Positions 32,243 to 40,846 of a stretch of DNA of 64,000 nt are shown here, piece after piece (positions within the stretch are counted from its first letter, which is position 1; the number at the start of each line of letters is the position of its first letter). The DNA comes from Streptomyces griseoluteus (GTDB taxonomy: Bacteria; Actinomycetota; Actinomycetes; Streptomycetales; Streptomycetaceae): contig JOBE01000009.1 in NCBI GenBank assembly GCA_000717735.1, forward strand, positions 124,001 to 188,000, given 5' to 3'. The position numbers and the translations under genes are program-made. Under the pieces are notes generated by a model, which saw nothing but the letters and a program-made list of their open reading frames with translations, ran no database searches and was not told the origin of the DNA.

Positions 32243-33691
32243 ATGACCATCGACGATCCCGCACGCCCGGAAACGCCCGAGGCGCCACCGTCGGAAGCCG
32301 CACCCGCCCCCGACCCCGCGCCGCGGAAGGCCGGCACCTGGAGCGCCCTGCGCCCCCTCGTCCTCCGCCTCCACTTCTACGCGGGCGTCCTCGTCGCCCC
32401 GTTCCTCCTCGTGGCCGCCGTCAGCGGCCTGCTGTACGCGCTCTCCTTCCAGGCGGAGAAGGTGGTGTACGCCCACGAGCTCGAAGTCCCCGTCGGCGAC
32501 ACGGCCCTGCCGCTCTCCCAGCAGGTGAACATCGCCCGCAAGGTCAACCCGAACGGCACCGTCACCGCCGTCTGGCCCTCCGCCGAACCCGGCGCGACCA
32601 CCCGCGTCCTGATGGCCGACCCCGACGTCCCCGAGGGCACCTCCCTCGCCGTCTTCGTGGACCCGTACACCGGGGACGTACGCGGACAGCTGCCCAGCTA
32701 CGGCAGCTCGGGCGCCCTTCCGCTGCGCACCTGGATCGACGGCCTGCACCGCGACCTGCACCTCGGCGACCTCGGCCGCAACTACAGCGAACTCGCCGCG
32801 AGCTGGCTGTGGGTCATCGCGCTCGGCGGCCTGCTGCTCTGGCTCGGCAGGCGCCGGAAGAACCGCCGCGCCCTGTTCGTCCCCGAGGGCGGCCCTGCCT
32901 CCCGCCGCCGCACCCTGTCCTGGCACGGCTCGGTCGGCCTGTGGGCGGTGACCGGACTCGTCCTGCTGTCGGCGACGGGCCTCACCTGGTCGCGGTACGC
33001 GGGCGAGAACATCGGCGCGGTCCAGGACGGTCTGGGCGGCGCGACGCCGACCCTCACCGCGACCGTCGGCGGCGCGGCGGCCGGCGGCTCCTCGGAGCAC
33101 GAGGGCCACGGCGGCGCGCACACCGGGGGCGGCGGCACCGCCCAGGGTCCGGACATCGGCCTCGACAAGGCACTGGAGGCGGCCCGCGCGGCCGGCATCG
33201 ACAGCCCGAGGATCTCGGTCGTCCTGCCGACCGAGGGCAAGGGGTACGTGGTCAAGGAGACGGACACGCAGTTCCCGCTCCAGCTGGACTCGGCGGCCGT
33301 GAACCCGGCGGACGGCACGGTCGTCGACCGCCTCGCCTTCGCCGACTACCCGCTCCTCGCCAAGCTGACCCGGATAGGCATCGACGCGCACACCGGCGTC
33401 TTCCTGGGCCTGTTCAACCAGCTGGCCCTGGCGGCCCTGGCGCTCGCCCTGATCCTGCTGATCCTCTGGGGCTACCGCATGTGGTGGCTGCGCCGCCCGG
33501 GCCGCCCGGCGGCGCGCGGGGCGTGGCGGCGCATCCCGGTGACCCTGCTGCTGCCGCTCGCCGCGGCCACGGCTCTGGTGGCCTGGTTCGTCCCGCTGCT
33601 CGGCCTCAGTCTGCTGCTGTTCCTGGCGGCGGACCTGACCCTGGCCCTCGTGGCGAGGGTCAGGGCGAGGTCCCGCACGACAACGAGCTGA
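32243..33691 (+). CDS. PepSY-domain membrane protein
   Basis: A 482-residue membrane protein of the PepSY_TM family. Hydrophobic spans occur near residues 43-65, 190-210, 235-255, 385-410 and 430-465. The first PepSY-like extracytoplasmic region spans about residues 75-185 and a second (VVLPTEGKGYVVKETDTQFP) follows residue 325. Between them is a His-rich stretch, SSEHEGHGGAHTGGGG, near residue 285. Such proteins are linked to metal-ion reduction or uptake. It follows the His-rich membrane protein and abuts, with no gap, the convergent winged-helix gene. Confidence 0.88.
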   Translation: MTIDDPARPETPEAPPSEAAPAPDPAPRKAGTWSALRPLVLRLHFYAGVLVAPFLLVAAVSGLLYALSFQAEKVVYAHELEVPVGDTALPLSQQVNIARKVNPNGTVTAVWPSAEPGATTRVLMADPDVPEGTSLAVFVDPYTGDVRGQLPSYGSSGALPLRTWIDGLHRDLHLGDLGRNYSELAASWLWVIALGGLLLWLGRRRKNRRALFVPEGGPASRRRTLSWHGSVGLWAVTGLVLLSATGLTWSRYAGENIGAVQDGLGGATPTLTATVGGAAAGGSSEHEGHGGAHTGGGGTAQGPDIGLDKALEAARAAGIDSPRISVVLPTEGKGYVVKETDTQFPLQLDSAAVNPADGTVVDRLAFADYPLLAKLTRIGIDAHTGVFLGLFNQLALAALALALILLILWGYRMWWLRRPGRPAARGAWRRIPVTLLLPLAAATALVAWFVPLLGLSLLLFLAADLTLALVARVRARSRTTTS

Positions 33692-34231
33692 TCAGGGCGT
33701 GTACTTGTAGCCGACCCGCCGCACGGTCTGGATCGTGTGGCGGTGCTCGGCACCCAGCTTGCGGCGCAGCCGGGCCACGTGCACGTCGACCGTACGGCCG
33801 TCGCCGACGTGCCCGTATCCCCACACGGTGGTGACCAACTGGTCGCGGGTGTGCACCCGGTGAGGGTGCGCCACGAGATGGGCGAGCAGTTCGAACTCCA
33901 GATAGGTGAGTTCGAGCTCCCGCCCGTCGACGACGGCGATCCGCCGGACCCCGTCGACGGCCACCGGCCCCTGTGCCTCTTCGGGAGGAGCGGGTGCGGC
34001 GGAGGGGGCCTGGGGCTGCTGGTCGGCCGGCAGGAGGACCAGGTACCCGACCATCGGCGGCCGCCCGGGCAGCGTCGGCAGGGTGTGCGGGGGAGCGGGC
34101 AGCAGGGTGGCGCCGGGCGGCAGGAAGTCCGCGACCCGGGCGAAGTCGACGACCTCGTTCGGGTCGACGGCACGCAGGCGGTGGCGACCGGGGCGGACGG
34201 CCGTGAGGGAGGCACTCGGGGCAGGGGCCAT
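33692..34231 (-). CDS. Winged-helix regulator, OmpR/PhoB-type DNA-binding domain without receiver
   Basis: A 179-residue regulator. The C-terminal 95 residues are an OmpR-type winged helix: LELTYLEFELLAHLVAHPHR, RDQLVTTVWGYGHVGDGRTV, VDVHVARLRRKLG and TVRRVGYKY. The N-terminal 80 residues have no phosphorylatable receiver; they are Pro/Ala-rich with VVDFARVADFLPPG. It therefore is not a classical two-component response regulator. The gene ends directly against the PepSY gene stop, and glnII lies upstream on the same strand. Targets are unknown; the neighbouring metal-related operon is one candidate. Confidence 0.88.
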   Translation of the reverse strand: MAPAPSASLTAVRPGRHRLRAVDPNEVVDFARVADFLPPGATLLPAPPHTLPTLPGRPPMVGYLVLLPADQQPQAPSAAPAPPEEAQGPVAVDGVRRIAVVDGRELELTYLEFELLAHLVAHPHRVHTRDQLVTTVWGYGHVGDGRTVDVHVARLRRKLGAEHRHTIQTVRRVGYKYTP

Positions 34232-34583
34232 GGGAGGTCAGCTCATTTCGCGCGAAGAAACGGACGGACAGGAGTCGTACGTCGTGCGCGTCGGCCGAAG
34301 GCCATGGATCGGACCGTACCGATCGGGGCTTTAGAGGGCCGACGCGTTCCTCGCGCGGCAACACACCCGGTCGAAGTCGTGATGCTGCCGGGAAGGCCAG
34401 AACGGCTCGAGGTCATGACGACCTGTCGCGCCGTCGTTCCGTGTGAGGGCCATTTCCCTATTGAACCAGAAGGGAATGCGGGTGAGCAGCCCCGCACCGG
34501 CCAAAGCCCGTGTCATCCATCCCACATGACGGAAAGGCGCCCACCGTGTGACACGGTGGGCGCCCCTTCCGGAGAGGTGCGGA
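34232..34583. other. Gap between winged-helix gene and glnII
   Basis: This 352-bp gap holds the promoter of the winged-helix gene and the glnII terminator. A weak inverted repeat (ATTTCCCT at 34452-34459, AGGGAAT at 34471-34477) is visible. No further gene is supported. Confidence 0.7.
34531..34570 (-). terminator. glnII terminator
   Basis: A 13-bp perfect stem (GGCGCCCACCGTG 34536-34548, CACGGTGGGCGCC 34552-34564) with a 3-nt loop, extended by GGAA/TTCC outside, begins 14-20 bases after the glnII stop codon. Confidence 0.85.
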
Positions 34584-35615
34584 TCAGACCTGGCCGGCCT
34601 TCTCCAGGGCCTCGCAGCAGGTGTCCACCAGGAGGCGGGTCACCACGTACGGGTCCACGTTCGCGTTCGGGCGACGGTCCTCGATGTAGCCCTTCTGGTC
34701 CTGCTCGACCTGCCACGGGATGCGGACCGAGGCGCCGCGGTCCGAGACGCCGTAGGAGTACTGGTCCCACGGGGCGGTCTCGTGCAGGCCCGTCAGGCGG
34801 TCGTCGATGCCGGCGCCGTAGTTCTTGACGTGGTCGAGCGGCTTCGAGCCCTGGCCGAGGGACTCGGCGGCGGTGATGATCGCGTCGTAGCCCTCGCGCA
34901 TCGCCTTCGTGGAGAAGTTGGTGTGCGCGCCCGCGCCGTTCCAGTCGCCCTTCACCGGCTTCGGGTCGAGCGTCGCCGAGATGTCGAAGTCCTCGGCCGT
35001 GCGGTACAGCAGCCAGCGGGCGATCCACAGCTGGTCGGAGACCTCCAGGGGCGCCAGCGGGCCGACCTGGAACTCCCACTGGCCGGGCATGACCTCGGCG
35101 TTGATGCCGGAGATGCCCAGACCCGCCGCGAGGCAGTTCTCCAGGTGCGCCTCGACGACGTCACGGCCGAAGATCTCGTCCGCGCCGACACCGCAGTAGT
35201 AGCCGCCCTGCGCGGCCGGGAAGCCGGCCTCGGGGAAGCCGAGCGGGCGCGAGCCCTTGAAGAAGGTGTACTCCTGCTCGATGCCGAAGATCGGCTCCTG
35301 GGCGGCGTACTTCGCGGCGACCTCGGCCAGCGCGGCGCGCGTGTTGGACTCGTGCGGCGTCATGTCCGTGTTGAGGACCTCGCACAGCACCAGGATGTCG
35401 TCGCCGCCGCGGATCGGGTCCGGGCAGGAGAAGACCGGCTTGAGGACGCGGTCCGAGGCGTGGCCCTTGGCCTGGTTCGTGCTGGAACCGTCGAAGCCCC
35501 AGATCGGCAGCTCGTCGAGCGCGAGGGCGTCGCCGACGATGATCTTCGTCTTCGAGCGAAGCTTCGCGGTCGGCTCGGTGCCGTCGATCCAGATGTACTC
35601 AGCCTTGAAGGTCAC
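34584..35615 (-). CDS. glnII: Glutamine synthetase type II
   Basis: A 343-residue eukaryotic-type glutamine synthetase that joins ammonium to glutamate with ATP. It begins VTFKAEYIWIDGTEPTAKLR. Active-site segments are clear: WGFDGSSTNQA near residue 42, EQEYTFF near 115, GQWEFQVGP near 184 and NGAGAHTNFSTKAMR near 228. Unlike GlnA it is not adenylylated. GTG 35615 gives the usual family length and has AAAGGA 8 nt upstream; an ATG three codons earlier is the alternative. Four GlnR-type half-boxes lie about 100-140 bp upstream, so nitrogen-limitation control by GlnR is expected. Confidence 0.97.
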   Translation of the reverse strand: MTFKAEYIWIDGTEPTAKLRSKTKIIVGDALALDELPIWGFDGSSTNQAKGHASDRVLKPVFSCPDPIRGGDDILVLCEVLNTDMTPHESNTRAALAEVAAKYAAQEPIFGIEQEYTFFKGSRPLGFPEAGFPAAQGGYYCGVGADEIFGRDVVEAHLENCLAAGLGISGINAEVMPGQWEFQVGPLAPLEVSDQLWIARWLLYRTAEDFDISATLDPKPVKGDWNGAGAHTNFSTKAMREGYDAIITAAESLGQGSKPLDHVKNYGAGIDDRLTGLHETAPWDQYSYGVSDRGASVRIPWQVEQDQKGYIEDRRPNANVDPYVVTRLLVDTCCEALEKAGQV

Positions 35616-35968
35616 GGGCCTCATCCTTTGGGCGTGCTGCTGCGGGAGTCGCAACGGCTCGCGGCGCTGCGAGAAGCTGCGGTGTGTCGGTGTCCGGTCG
35701 CAGCTTCGCAACACGGGATTTCCCGTCGGTTGCCCGAATGTGAACCCCGTGTTACTCAGCTTTCCTGTGTTTCCCGCGGCCGCTGTGCGACGGAGCGGAT
35801 CTCCGGAAGTGCCCGGAGAGCCCAGACCGCCGCCCCGGCCGCGCCGTGGCGGCGTACGAGGAGCCCCGCCCCGTCGTATACGGGGTTCCGCGGCGCCCGC
35901 TTCCCCCGCCGGGGCGGCGCCGCCCCGGCGGTCGGGGGCTGTCAGTGGCACCGGGCAGACTGGGGGCC
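35616..35968. other. glnII promoter region and divergent oxidoreductase leader
   Basis: This 353-bp gap separates divergent glnII and the Gfo/Idh/MocA gene. It holds the GlnR box array (35718-35755) and, toward the oxidoreductase, a G/C-rich leader in which I see no other element. Confidence 0.75.
35718..35755 (-). promoter_or_regulatory. GlnR box array before glnII
   Basis: Read toward glnII, the half-boxes are GTAAC (35755-35751), TTCAC (35744-35740), GCAAC (35733-35729) and GAAAT (35722-35718), each separated by exactly 6 bp. This 11-bp phasing matches the gTnAC-n6-GaAAC pattern of actinobacterial GlnR sites, with the second box the weakest. Confidence 0.75.
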
Positions 35969-36967
35969 ATGGTGAAGCACCCGGGCACGAAGCCCCGTAT
36001 CGGACTCCTCGGCACCGGCCCCTGGGCGGCGCGCACGCATGCTCCCGCGCTTGCCGGGCATGCCGGGATCGAGTTCAGCGGGGTGTGGGGCAGACGCCCC
36101 GAGGCGGCCGCCGAGCTCGCCGCCGCCTCGGGCACGCGCGCGTACGACGACGTGGACGCCCTCTTCGCCGCCAGCGACGCCGTCGCCCTCGCGCTGCCGC
36201 CGGACGTGCAGGCCCCGCTCGCGGTGCGGGCCGCGGAGGCCGGGTGTCACGTCCTCCTCGACAAGCCGGTCGCGACGACGGTCGCGGGGGCGCGCGCGGT
36301 GGCCGAGGCGGTCGAGACCGCCGGGGTCGCCTCGGTGGTCTTCTGCACGCTGCGGTTCGCCGAGCCGACGGCCCGCTGGATCGACGCGCAGGCGGCGGCC
36401 GGCGGCTGGTTCCTCGGCGAGGCGCACTGGCTCGGCTCGCTCTACGGACCGGGTTCGAGCAGTGCGTACGCGGCCTCGCCCTGGCGGCGGGAGAAGGGCG
36501 GCCTGTGGGACGTGGGCCCGCACGTCCTCTCGGTCTACCTGCCGGTCCTCGGCGACGTCACGGACATCACCGCGGTGCCCGGCCCGGCCGACACCCACCA
36601 CCTGGTGCTGCGGCACACCTCGGGCGCGAGCAGCACGGCCACCCTCACCCTGAGCGCGCCACCGGAGGCGGCGGGGGCGGCCCTCAGCCTCTACGGCTCC
36701 GCGGGCAGGGCCGAACTGCCGCGCTGGGAAGGGGCGGTGGGAGCGTTCGGCGCGGCCGTGGACGCCCTCGTCGCGGCGGCCCGCACGGGCGAACCGCACG
36801 CGTGCGACGCCCGCTTCGGCCTCCGTCTCACCGACATCCTGACGACGGCGGAGGCGCAGGTGGCCCGTCGCCTTCAGGAGCGGCCGTCACGCGAGGCCGC
36901 CTCCTCCAGCGCACCGGACAGCGCCCCGGACAGCGCACCGCACAGCGCGTCCACAGCGGCGCCGTAG
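35969..36967 (+). CDS. Gfo/Idh/MocA-family oxidoreductase
   Basis: A 332-residue NAD(P)-dependent oxidoreductase. It begins MVKHPGTKPRIGLLGTGPWA with a Rossmann GLLGTGPWA loop; LLDKPVATTVAGARAVA near residue 95 contains the conserved Lys-Pro pair. The C-terminal domain has GGLWDVGPHVLSVYLPV near residue 180. Sugar or inositol derivatives are usual substrates. The last 94 bases overlap the end of the convergent MocR gene, and the C-terminal tail SSSAPDSAPDSAPHSASTAAP comes from a 12-bp repeat within the overlap. Confidence 0.88.
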   Translation: MVKHPGTKPRIGLLGTGPWAARTHAPALAGHAGIEFSGVWGRRPEAAAELAAASGTRAYDDVDALFAASDAVALALPPDVQAPLAVRAAEAGCHVLLDKPVATTVAGARAVAEAVETAGVASVVFCTLRFAEPTARWIDAQAAAGGWFLGEAHWLGSLYGPGSSSAYAASPWRREKGGLWDVGPHVLSVYLPVLGDVTDITAVPGPADTHHLVLRHTSGASSTATLTLSAPPEAAGAALSLYGSAGRAELPRWEGAVGAFGAAVDALVAAARTGEPHACDARFGLRLTDILTTAEAQVARRLQERPSREAASSSAPDSAPDSAPHSASTAAP

Positions 36968-38316
36968 AGCTGTTCCGGCGGCGTGGCGTAGCCGACGACC
37001 AGGCCGTCCGGGCGGGCGGGGCCCCGGGCGTCGGGATGGCGGTACGAGGCCAGGCCCTCCACGGCGACGCCGTGCCGGGCCGCCGCGGCGAGGGCGGCCC
37101 GCTCGGTGCCCGGCGGGAGTTCCACCACGGCGTGCAGCCCGGCGGCGATCCCCGTCACCCGTACCTCCGGCACCCGTTCGGCGAGCACGGACACCAGACG
37201 GTCGCGGCGCGCCCGGTGCCGCTGGCGCATCCGCCGGACGTGCCGGTCGTACGCGCCGGAGGCGAGGAGGTCGGCGAGGGTGAGCTGGTCCGGCGCGGAG
37301 GCGTACGGCTCGCGCTCGCCCTTCGCCGCGACCACCCCGTCCACGAGCGCCGACGGCAGGCACATCCAGCCGATCCGCAGCGTGGGGGAGAGGCTCTTGC
37401 TGACGGACCCGACGAGGACCGTCCGTTCGGGGTCGAGCCCCTGGAGGGCGCCCACCGGCCGCCGGTCGTAGCGGAACTCCCCGTCGTAGTCGTCCTCGAC
37501 GACCAGCCCGCCGGAGGCCCGCGCCCACTCCAGGACGCCGGCCCGGCGTTCGGGGTGCAGCGGGCCGCCGGTGGGGAACTGGTGGGCGGGGGTGAGCAGT
37601 ACCGCGCCGGCCTGCGGGGGGAGGTCCCCGGCCCGTATCCCGTCGTCGTCGACGGGCACCGGCACCGTGTCGACCCCGGCCTCGGCGAGGAGCCCCCGGT
37701 GGAAGGGCAGCCCGTACGCCTCGACGGCCCACGGGCCCGCCGCGCCGAGCACGCGGGCGAGGAGCCGCAGCGCGTGCGCGGCGCCCGAGCAGATCACGAT
37801 CCGCTCGGGGGAGGTCCGTACGCCCCGCACCCGCGCGAGGTACTCGACGAGCGCACGGCGCAGTTCGATCCGGCCGTGCGGGTCGCCGATCCCGAAGGCC
37901 TCGTGCGGCGCGGCGGTCAGCGCCCGCCGGGCCGCCGTCAGCCAGGCGGCGCGCGGGAAGGTGCCGGGGTCGGGCTTGCCCTGGACGAGGTCGTACGGGA
38001 GCGGCGGCGGTGCGGCGGGCCGTACGGGCCCGGGGGCGGGCGCGGCGACCCGGTCGGCGACCCGGGTCCCGGAGCCCTGGCGGGAGGTGAGCCAGCCTTC
38101 GGCGACGAGTTCGGCGTACGCGTCGGCGACGGTGTTCCGGGCGATCCCGAGGTCGGCGGCGAGCGCCCGGTAGGGCGGCAGCCGGGTCCCGGGGGCGAGC
38201 CGCCCGCCGCGTACGGCTTCGCGCAGGGCCCCGATGAGCGCGGCCCGCCGCCCACCGCCCGCGCGCAGCTCCAGATGCAGATCGACCCCGAGCCCGCCGC
38301 TCCCCGTCCCGCTCAC
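36874..38316 (-). CDS. MocR/PdxR-type GntR regulator with aminotransferase-like domain
   Basis: A 480-residue fusion regulator. The winged-helix GntR domain occupies residues about 20-90 (PGTRLPPYRALAADLGIARNTVADAYAELV). The rest is a fold-type I aminotransferase-like domain with the PLP lysine in VGSVSKSLSPTLRIGW. Such proteins sense pyridoxal phosphate or amino compounds and often control a divergent gene. No such divergent target is adjacent here; its start faces the ArsC-like gene on the same strand. The 3' end overlaps the convergent oxidoreductase by 94 bp and gives it the Ala/Gly/Ser-rich end ALCGALSGALSGALEE. Confidence 0.9.
   Translation of the reverse strand: MSGTGSGGLGVDLHLELRAGGGRRAALIGALREAVRGGRLAPGTRLPPYRALAADLGIARNTVADAYAELVAEGWLTSRQGSGTRVADRVAAPAPGPVRPAAPPPLPYDLVQGKPDPGTFPRAAWLTAARRALTAAPHEAFGIGDPHGRIELRRALVEYLARVRGVRTSPERIVICSGAAHALRLLARVLGAAGPWAVEAYGLPFHRGLLAEAGVDTVPVPVDDDGIRAGDLPPQAGAVLLTPAHQFPTGGPLHPERRAGVLEWARASGGLVVEDDYDGEFRYDRRPVGALQGLDPERTVLVGSVSKSLSPTLRIGWMCLPSALVDGVVAAKGEREPYASAPDQLTLADLLASGAYDRHVRRMRQRHRARRDRLVSVLAERVPEVRVTGIAAGLHAVVELPPGTERAALAAAARHGVAVEGLASYRHPDARGPARPDGLVVGYATPPEQLYGAAVDALCGALSGALSGALEEAASRDGRS
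36908..36949. repeat. 12-bp tandem repeat coding on both strands
   Basis: The unit AGCGCACCGGAC (and close variants) repeats three and a half times. On plus it encodes Ser-Ala-Pro-Asp repeats of the oxidoreductase tail, on minus the Gly-Ala-Leu-Ser repeats of the MocR tail. Confidence 0.85.
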
Positions 38317-38341
38317 GCCGTCACCCCTTCTTCCCCCCTGG

Positions 38342-38701
38342 TCAGCGGGACAGCGCGTCCCGTACGGCTTCCTCGGACCGGCCGACGACGGCGGTGCCGT
38401 CCTCGGCGGTGATGATCGGCCGCTGGATGAGCTTGGGATGCGCGGCGAGCGCCTCGACCCACCGGTCGCGGTTCTCGGCGTCCCGGGGCCACTCCTTCAC
38501 CCCGAGCTCCTTGGCGTCGGCCTCCTGGGTCCGGGTGATGTCCCACGGTTCGAGCCCGAGCCGGTCGAGCACCTGCCGGATCTCGTCGGGCGAGGGGACG
38601 TCCTCCAGGTAGCGCCGCACGGTGTAGTCGGCGCCCTCGGCGTCGAGAAGAGTGAGGGCGCCGCGGCACTTGGAACAGGCGGGATTGATCCAGATCTCCA
38701 T
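38342..38701 (-). CDS. ArsC/Spx-fold thioredoxin-like protein
   Basis: A 119-residue protein of the arsenate reductase-like family. NPACSKCRGALTLLDAEG near the start contains the CXXC pair (Cys9, Cys12 by my count), and LIQRPIITAEDGTAVVGR near residue 95 is the conserved Arg-Pro segment of the family. It could reduce arsenate or another oxidised substrate with glutaredoxin or mycothiol systems; no arsenic-resistance genes are nearby, so a general redox role is likely. ATG 38701 is chosen at the fold start. Confidence 0.85.
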   Translation of the reverse strand: MEIWINPACSKCRGALTLLDAEGADYTVRRYLEDVPSPDEIRQVLDRLGLEPWDITRTQEADAKELGVKEWPRDAENRDRWVEALAAHPKLIQRPIITAEDGTAVVGRSEEAVRDALSR

Positions 38702-38765
38702 GGCCCTCACGGTACCCCCCCGGCCTCGCTCCACCACCCCCCAAACCCTGTCTGGCCAGGGGCGA

Positions 38766-38788
38766 TTGTCAGTGGGAGCCACTAAAAT
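38766..38788 (+). promoter_or_regulatory. RecA-NDp/PafBC-type DNA-damage promoter
   Basis: TTGTCAGTG (38766-38774), 8 bp, then TAAAAT (38783-38788). This matches the actinobacterial RecA-NDp motif TTGTCRGTG-N8-TANNNT bound through PafBC. It points toward the small gene at 38850, with space for a short leader. Confidence 0.75.
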
Positions 38789-38849
38789 GAGGGGTGAAGG
38801 TGAGGGTCCCGGGGAGGGCCCGCACCTACCGTTCGCCAGGAGGTAGCCC

Positions 38850-39125
38850 ATGGCTCTCGCCGTGATCCGGACGCCGTCCATCGAACCCTGGAAGCCCCTC
38901 CAGAGGAAGCCCCTTCCCGCGGGCCGCCCCCGCGAGTGGTACGTCACGCACAACCGGCGCCTGAAGGCCATGCGCCTCGCGATCGCCCTCCTCGACGTCG
39001 GCGTCTACGTCCCGTCGAAGGCCACGAACGCGACGATACGCACCACGGCCGACCGCATCGGCATCCACCCGCCCTCGGACTCCACGTGCCGCATGGTCCG
39101 CGCCCTGATCCGCTACGGCCGCTGA
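38850..39125 (+). CDS. Small protein of unknown function behind DNA-damage promoter
   Basis: A 91-residue basic protein. It begins MALAVIRTPSIEPWKPLQRK, then WYVTHNRRLKAMRLAIALLD and ends TCRMVRALIRYGR; the central and C-terminal parts could form short helices. There is no signal peptide or clear membrane span. AGGAGG lies 7 nt before the ATG, and a promoter matching the RecA-NDp/PafBC consensus lies 62 bp upstream, so induction by DNA damage is predicted. I do not recognise the family. A strong hairpin follows, shared with glnA. Confidence 0.8.
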   Translation: MALAVIRTPSIEPWKPLQRKPLPAGRPREWYVTHNRRLKAMRLAIALLDVGVYVPSKATNATIRTTADRIGIHPPSDSTCRMVRALIRYGR

Positions 39126-39144
39126 CCGGCGGGGAAAAAACGGC

Positions 39145-39184
39145 GAGGGCCGCCGCTCCCGGAGATCCGGGGGCGGCGGCCCTC
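39145..39184. terminator. Bidirectional terminator between small gene and glnA
   Basis: A 12-bp perfect stem (GAGGGCCGCCGC 39145-39156 with GCGGCGGCCCTC 39173-39184), with more pairing inside, lies between convergent stop codons. An A6 run at 39135-39140 gives a T-run for glnA transcripts. Confidence 0.85.
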
Positions 39185-39201
39185 ACTGGTGAGGCTCCGG
39201 C

Positions 39202-40626
39202 CTAGAGGTCGAAGTAGAGCTCGAACTCGTGCGGGTGCGGGCGCAGCTGGATCGGGGCGATCTCGTGGGTGCGCTTGTAGTCGATCCACGTCTCGATCAG
39301 GTCGGAGGTGAAGACACCGCCGGCCTGGAGGTACTCGTTGTCGTCCTCGAGGGCGTGGAGGACGGCCTCCAGGTTGGTCGGGACCTGCTGGACGTTCGCG
39401 TGCTCCTCGGGAGCGAGCTCGTACAGGTCCTTGTCGATCGGCTCCGCCGGCTCGATCTTGTTCTTGATGCCGTCGAGGCCCGCGAGGAGCAGCGCCGAGA
39501 AGGCGAGGTACGGGTTCGAGGACGGGTCCGGAGCGCGGAACTCGACGCGCTTGGCCTTCGGGTTCGAGCCCGTGATCGGGATGCGCATGGCGGCGGAGCG
39601 GTTGCGCTGCGAGTACACCATGTTGACCGGCGCCTCGAAGCCCGGGACCAGGCGGTGGTACGAGTTCACCGTCGGGTTGGTGAAGGCGAGCAGCGACGGG
39701 GCGTGCTTGAGGATGCCGCCGATGTAGTAGCGGGCGGTGTCCGAGAGGCCCGCGTAGCCCGTCTCGTCGTAGAACAGCGGGTCGCCGTTCGCCCAGAGCG
39801 ACTGGTGGACGTGCATGCCCGAGCCGTTGTCGCCGAAGATCGGCTTCGGCATGAAGGTCGCGGTCTTGCCGTTGCGCCAGGCGACGTTCTTCACGATGTA
39901 CTTGAAGAGCATCAGGTCGTCGGCCGCGGCGAGCAGCGTGTTGAACTTGTAGTTGATCTCGGCCTGGCCGGCGGTGCCGACCTCGTGGTGCTGGCGCTCG
40001 ACCTGCAGGCCGACGTTCTCCAGTTCCAGGGAGATCTCGGAGCGCAGGTCGGCGAAGTGGTCGACCGGCGGGGCCGGGAAGTAGCCGCCCTTGTAGCGGA
40101 CCTTGTAGCCGCGGTTGTTCTCCTCCGCACCGGTGTTCCAGGCGCCGGCCTCGGAGTCGATGTGGTAGAAGCCCTGGTTCGCCGAGGTCTCGAAGCGGAC
40201 CGAGTCGAAGACGTAGAACTCCGCCTCGGGGCCGAAGTACGCGGTGTCGGCGATGCCGGTGGAGGCGAGGTACGCCTCGGCCTTCTTCGCGATGTTGCGC
40301 GGGTCACGGCTGTACTGCTCGCCCGTGATCGGGTCGTGGATGAAGAAGTTGATGTTCAGCGTCTTGTCGCGGCGGAAGGGGTCCACGCGGGCCGTCGACA
40401 GGTCGGCGCGGAGCGCCATGTCGGACTCGTGGATCGCCTGGAAGCCGCGGATCGACGAGCCGTCGAAGGCGAGCTCCTCCGCCGGGTCGAAGGCCGTCGC
40501 CGGGATCGTGAAGTGCTGCATCACGCCCGGAAGGTCGCAGAAGCGGACGTCGACCATCTTGACGTCGTTGTCCTTGATGAACTTCTGGACCTCGTCGGCG
40601 TTCTGGAACCCGTGCTTCTCGGACAT
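39202..40626 (-). CDS. glnA: Glutamine synthetase type I
   Basis: A 474-residue dodecameric-type glutamine synthetase. Family segments are clear: [52 protein letters not shown] and [20 protein letters not shown]. The adenylylation site is the Tyr of [12 protein letters not shown], residue 402 by my count, the target of GlnE encoded at 4068-7070. ATG 40626 has GGAGGAG 6 nt upstream. The N-terminus ([18 protein letters not shown]) is a few residues longer than other actinobacterial GlnA proteins I recall. A four-box GlnR array lies 100-137 bp upstream. It is divergent from the RDD gene. Confidence 0.97.
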   Translation of the reverse strand: MSEKHGFQNADEVQKFIKDNDVKMVDVRFCDLPGVMQHFTIPATAFDPAEELAFDGSSIRGFQAIHESDMALRADLSTARVDPFRRDKTLNINFFIHDPITGEQYSRDPRNIAKKAEAYLASTGIADTAYFGPEAEFYVFDSVRFETSANQGFYHIDSEAGAWNTGAEENNRGYKVRYKGGYFPAPPVDHFADLRSEISLELENVGLQVERQHHEVGTAGQAEINYKFNTLLAAADDLMLFKYIVKNVAWRNGKTATFMPKPIFGDNGSGMHVHQSLWANGDPLFYDETGYAGLSDTARYYIGGILKHAPSLLAFTNPTVNSYHRLVPGFEAPVNMVYSQRNRSAAMRIPITGSNPKAKRVEFRAPDPSSNPYLAFSALLLAGLDGIKNKIEPAEPIDKDLYELAPEEHANVQQVPTNLEAVLHALEDDNEYLQAGGVFTSDLIETWIDYKRTHEIAPIQLRPHPHEFELYFDL

Positions 40627-40725
40627 CCAACTCCTCCTACTCCCGGCCCGGGGAGGGGCGGGGTTGCAGCTCGGTCGTGCGGCCAGTGCGGTGGCACACG
40701 CTGGACCCGACCATAGGCAGACGGG

Positions 40726-40763
40726 ATTTCTCAAGCATGACCCATTTGTTTCGTCCAAGTTAA
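40726..40763 (-). promoter_or_regulatory. GlnR box array before glnA
   Basis: Read toward glnA: TTAAC (40763-40759), GAAAC (40752-40748), GTCAT (40741-40737) and GAAAT (40730-40726), each 6 bp apart. The pattern and 11-bp phase match actinobacterial GlnR sites and the array before glnII. Confidence 0.82.
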
Positions 40764-40846
40764 CCGGGGCGGGTGTGCGCCGCGCCCGGGACCCTCGTGT
40801 CCACCCGGGCCGAAGTGATCGAAAACGGGCGCAGTACCGTGGTCGG

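Noticed and set aside
34452..34477. ATTTCCCT/AGGGAAT inverted repeat as a GlnR site
   Set aside because: Spacing and bases do not fit the gTnAC-n6-GaAAC pattern; left as an unexplained weak repeat.
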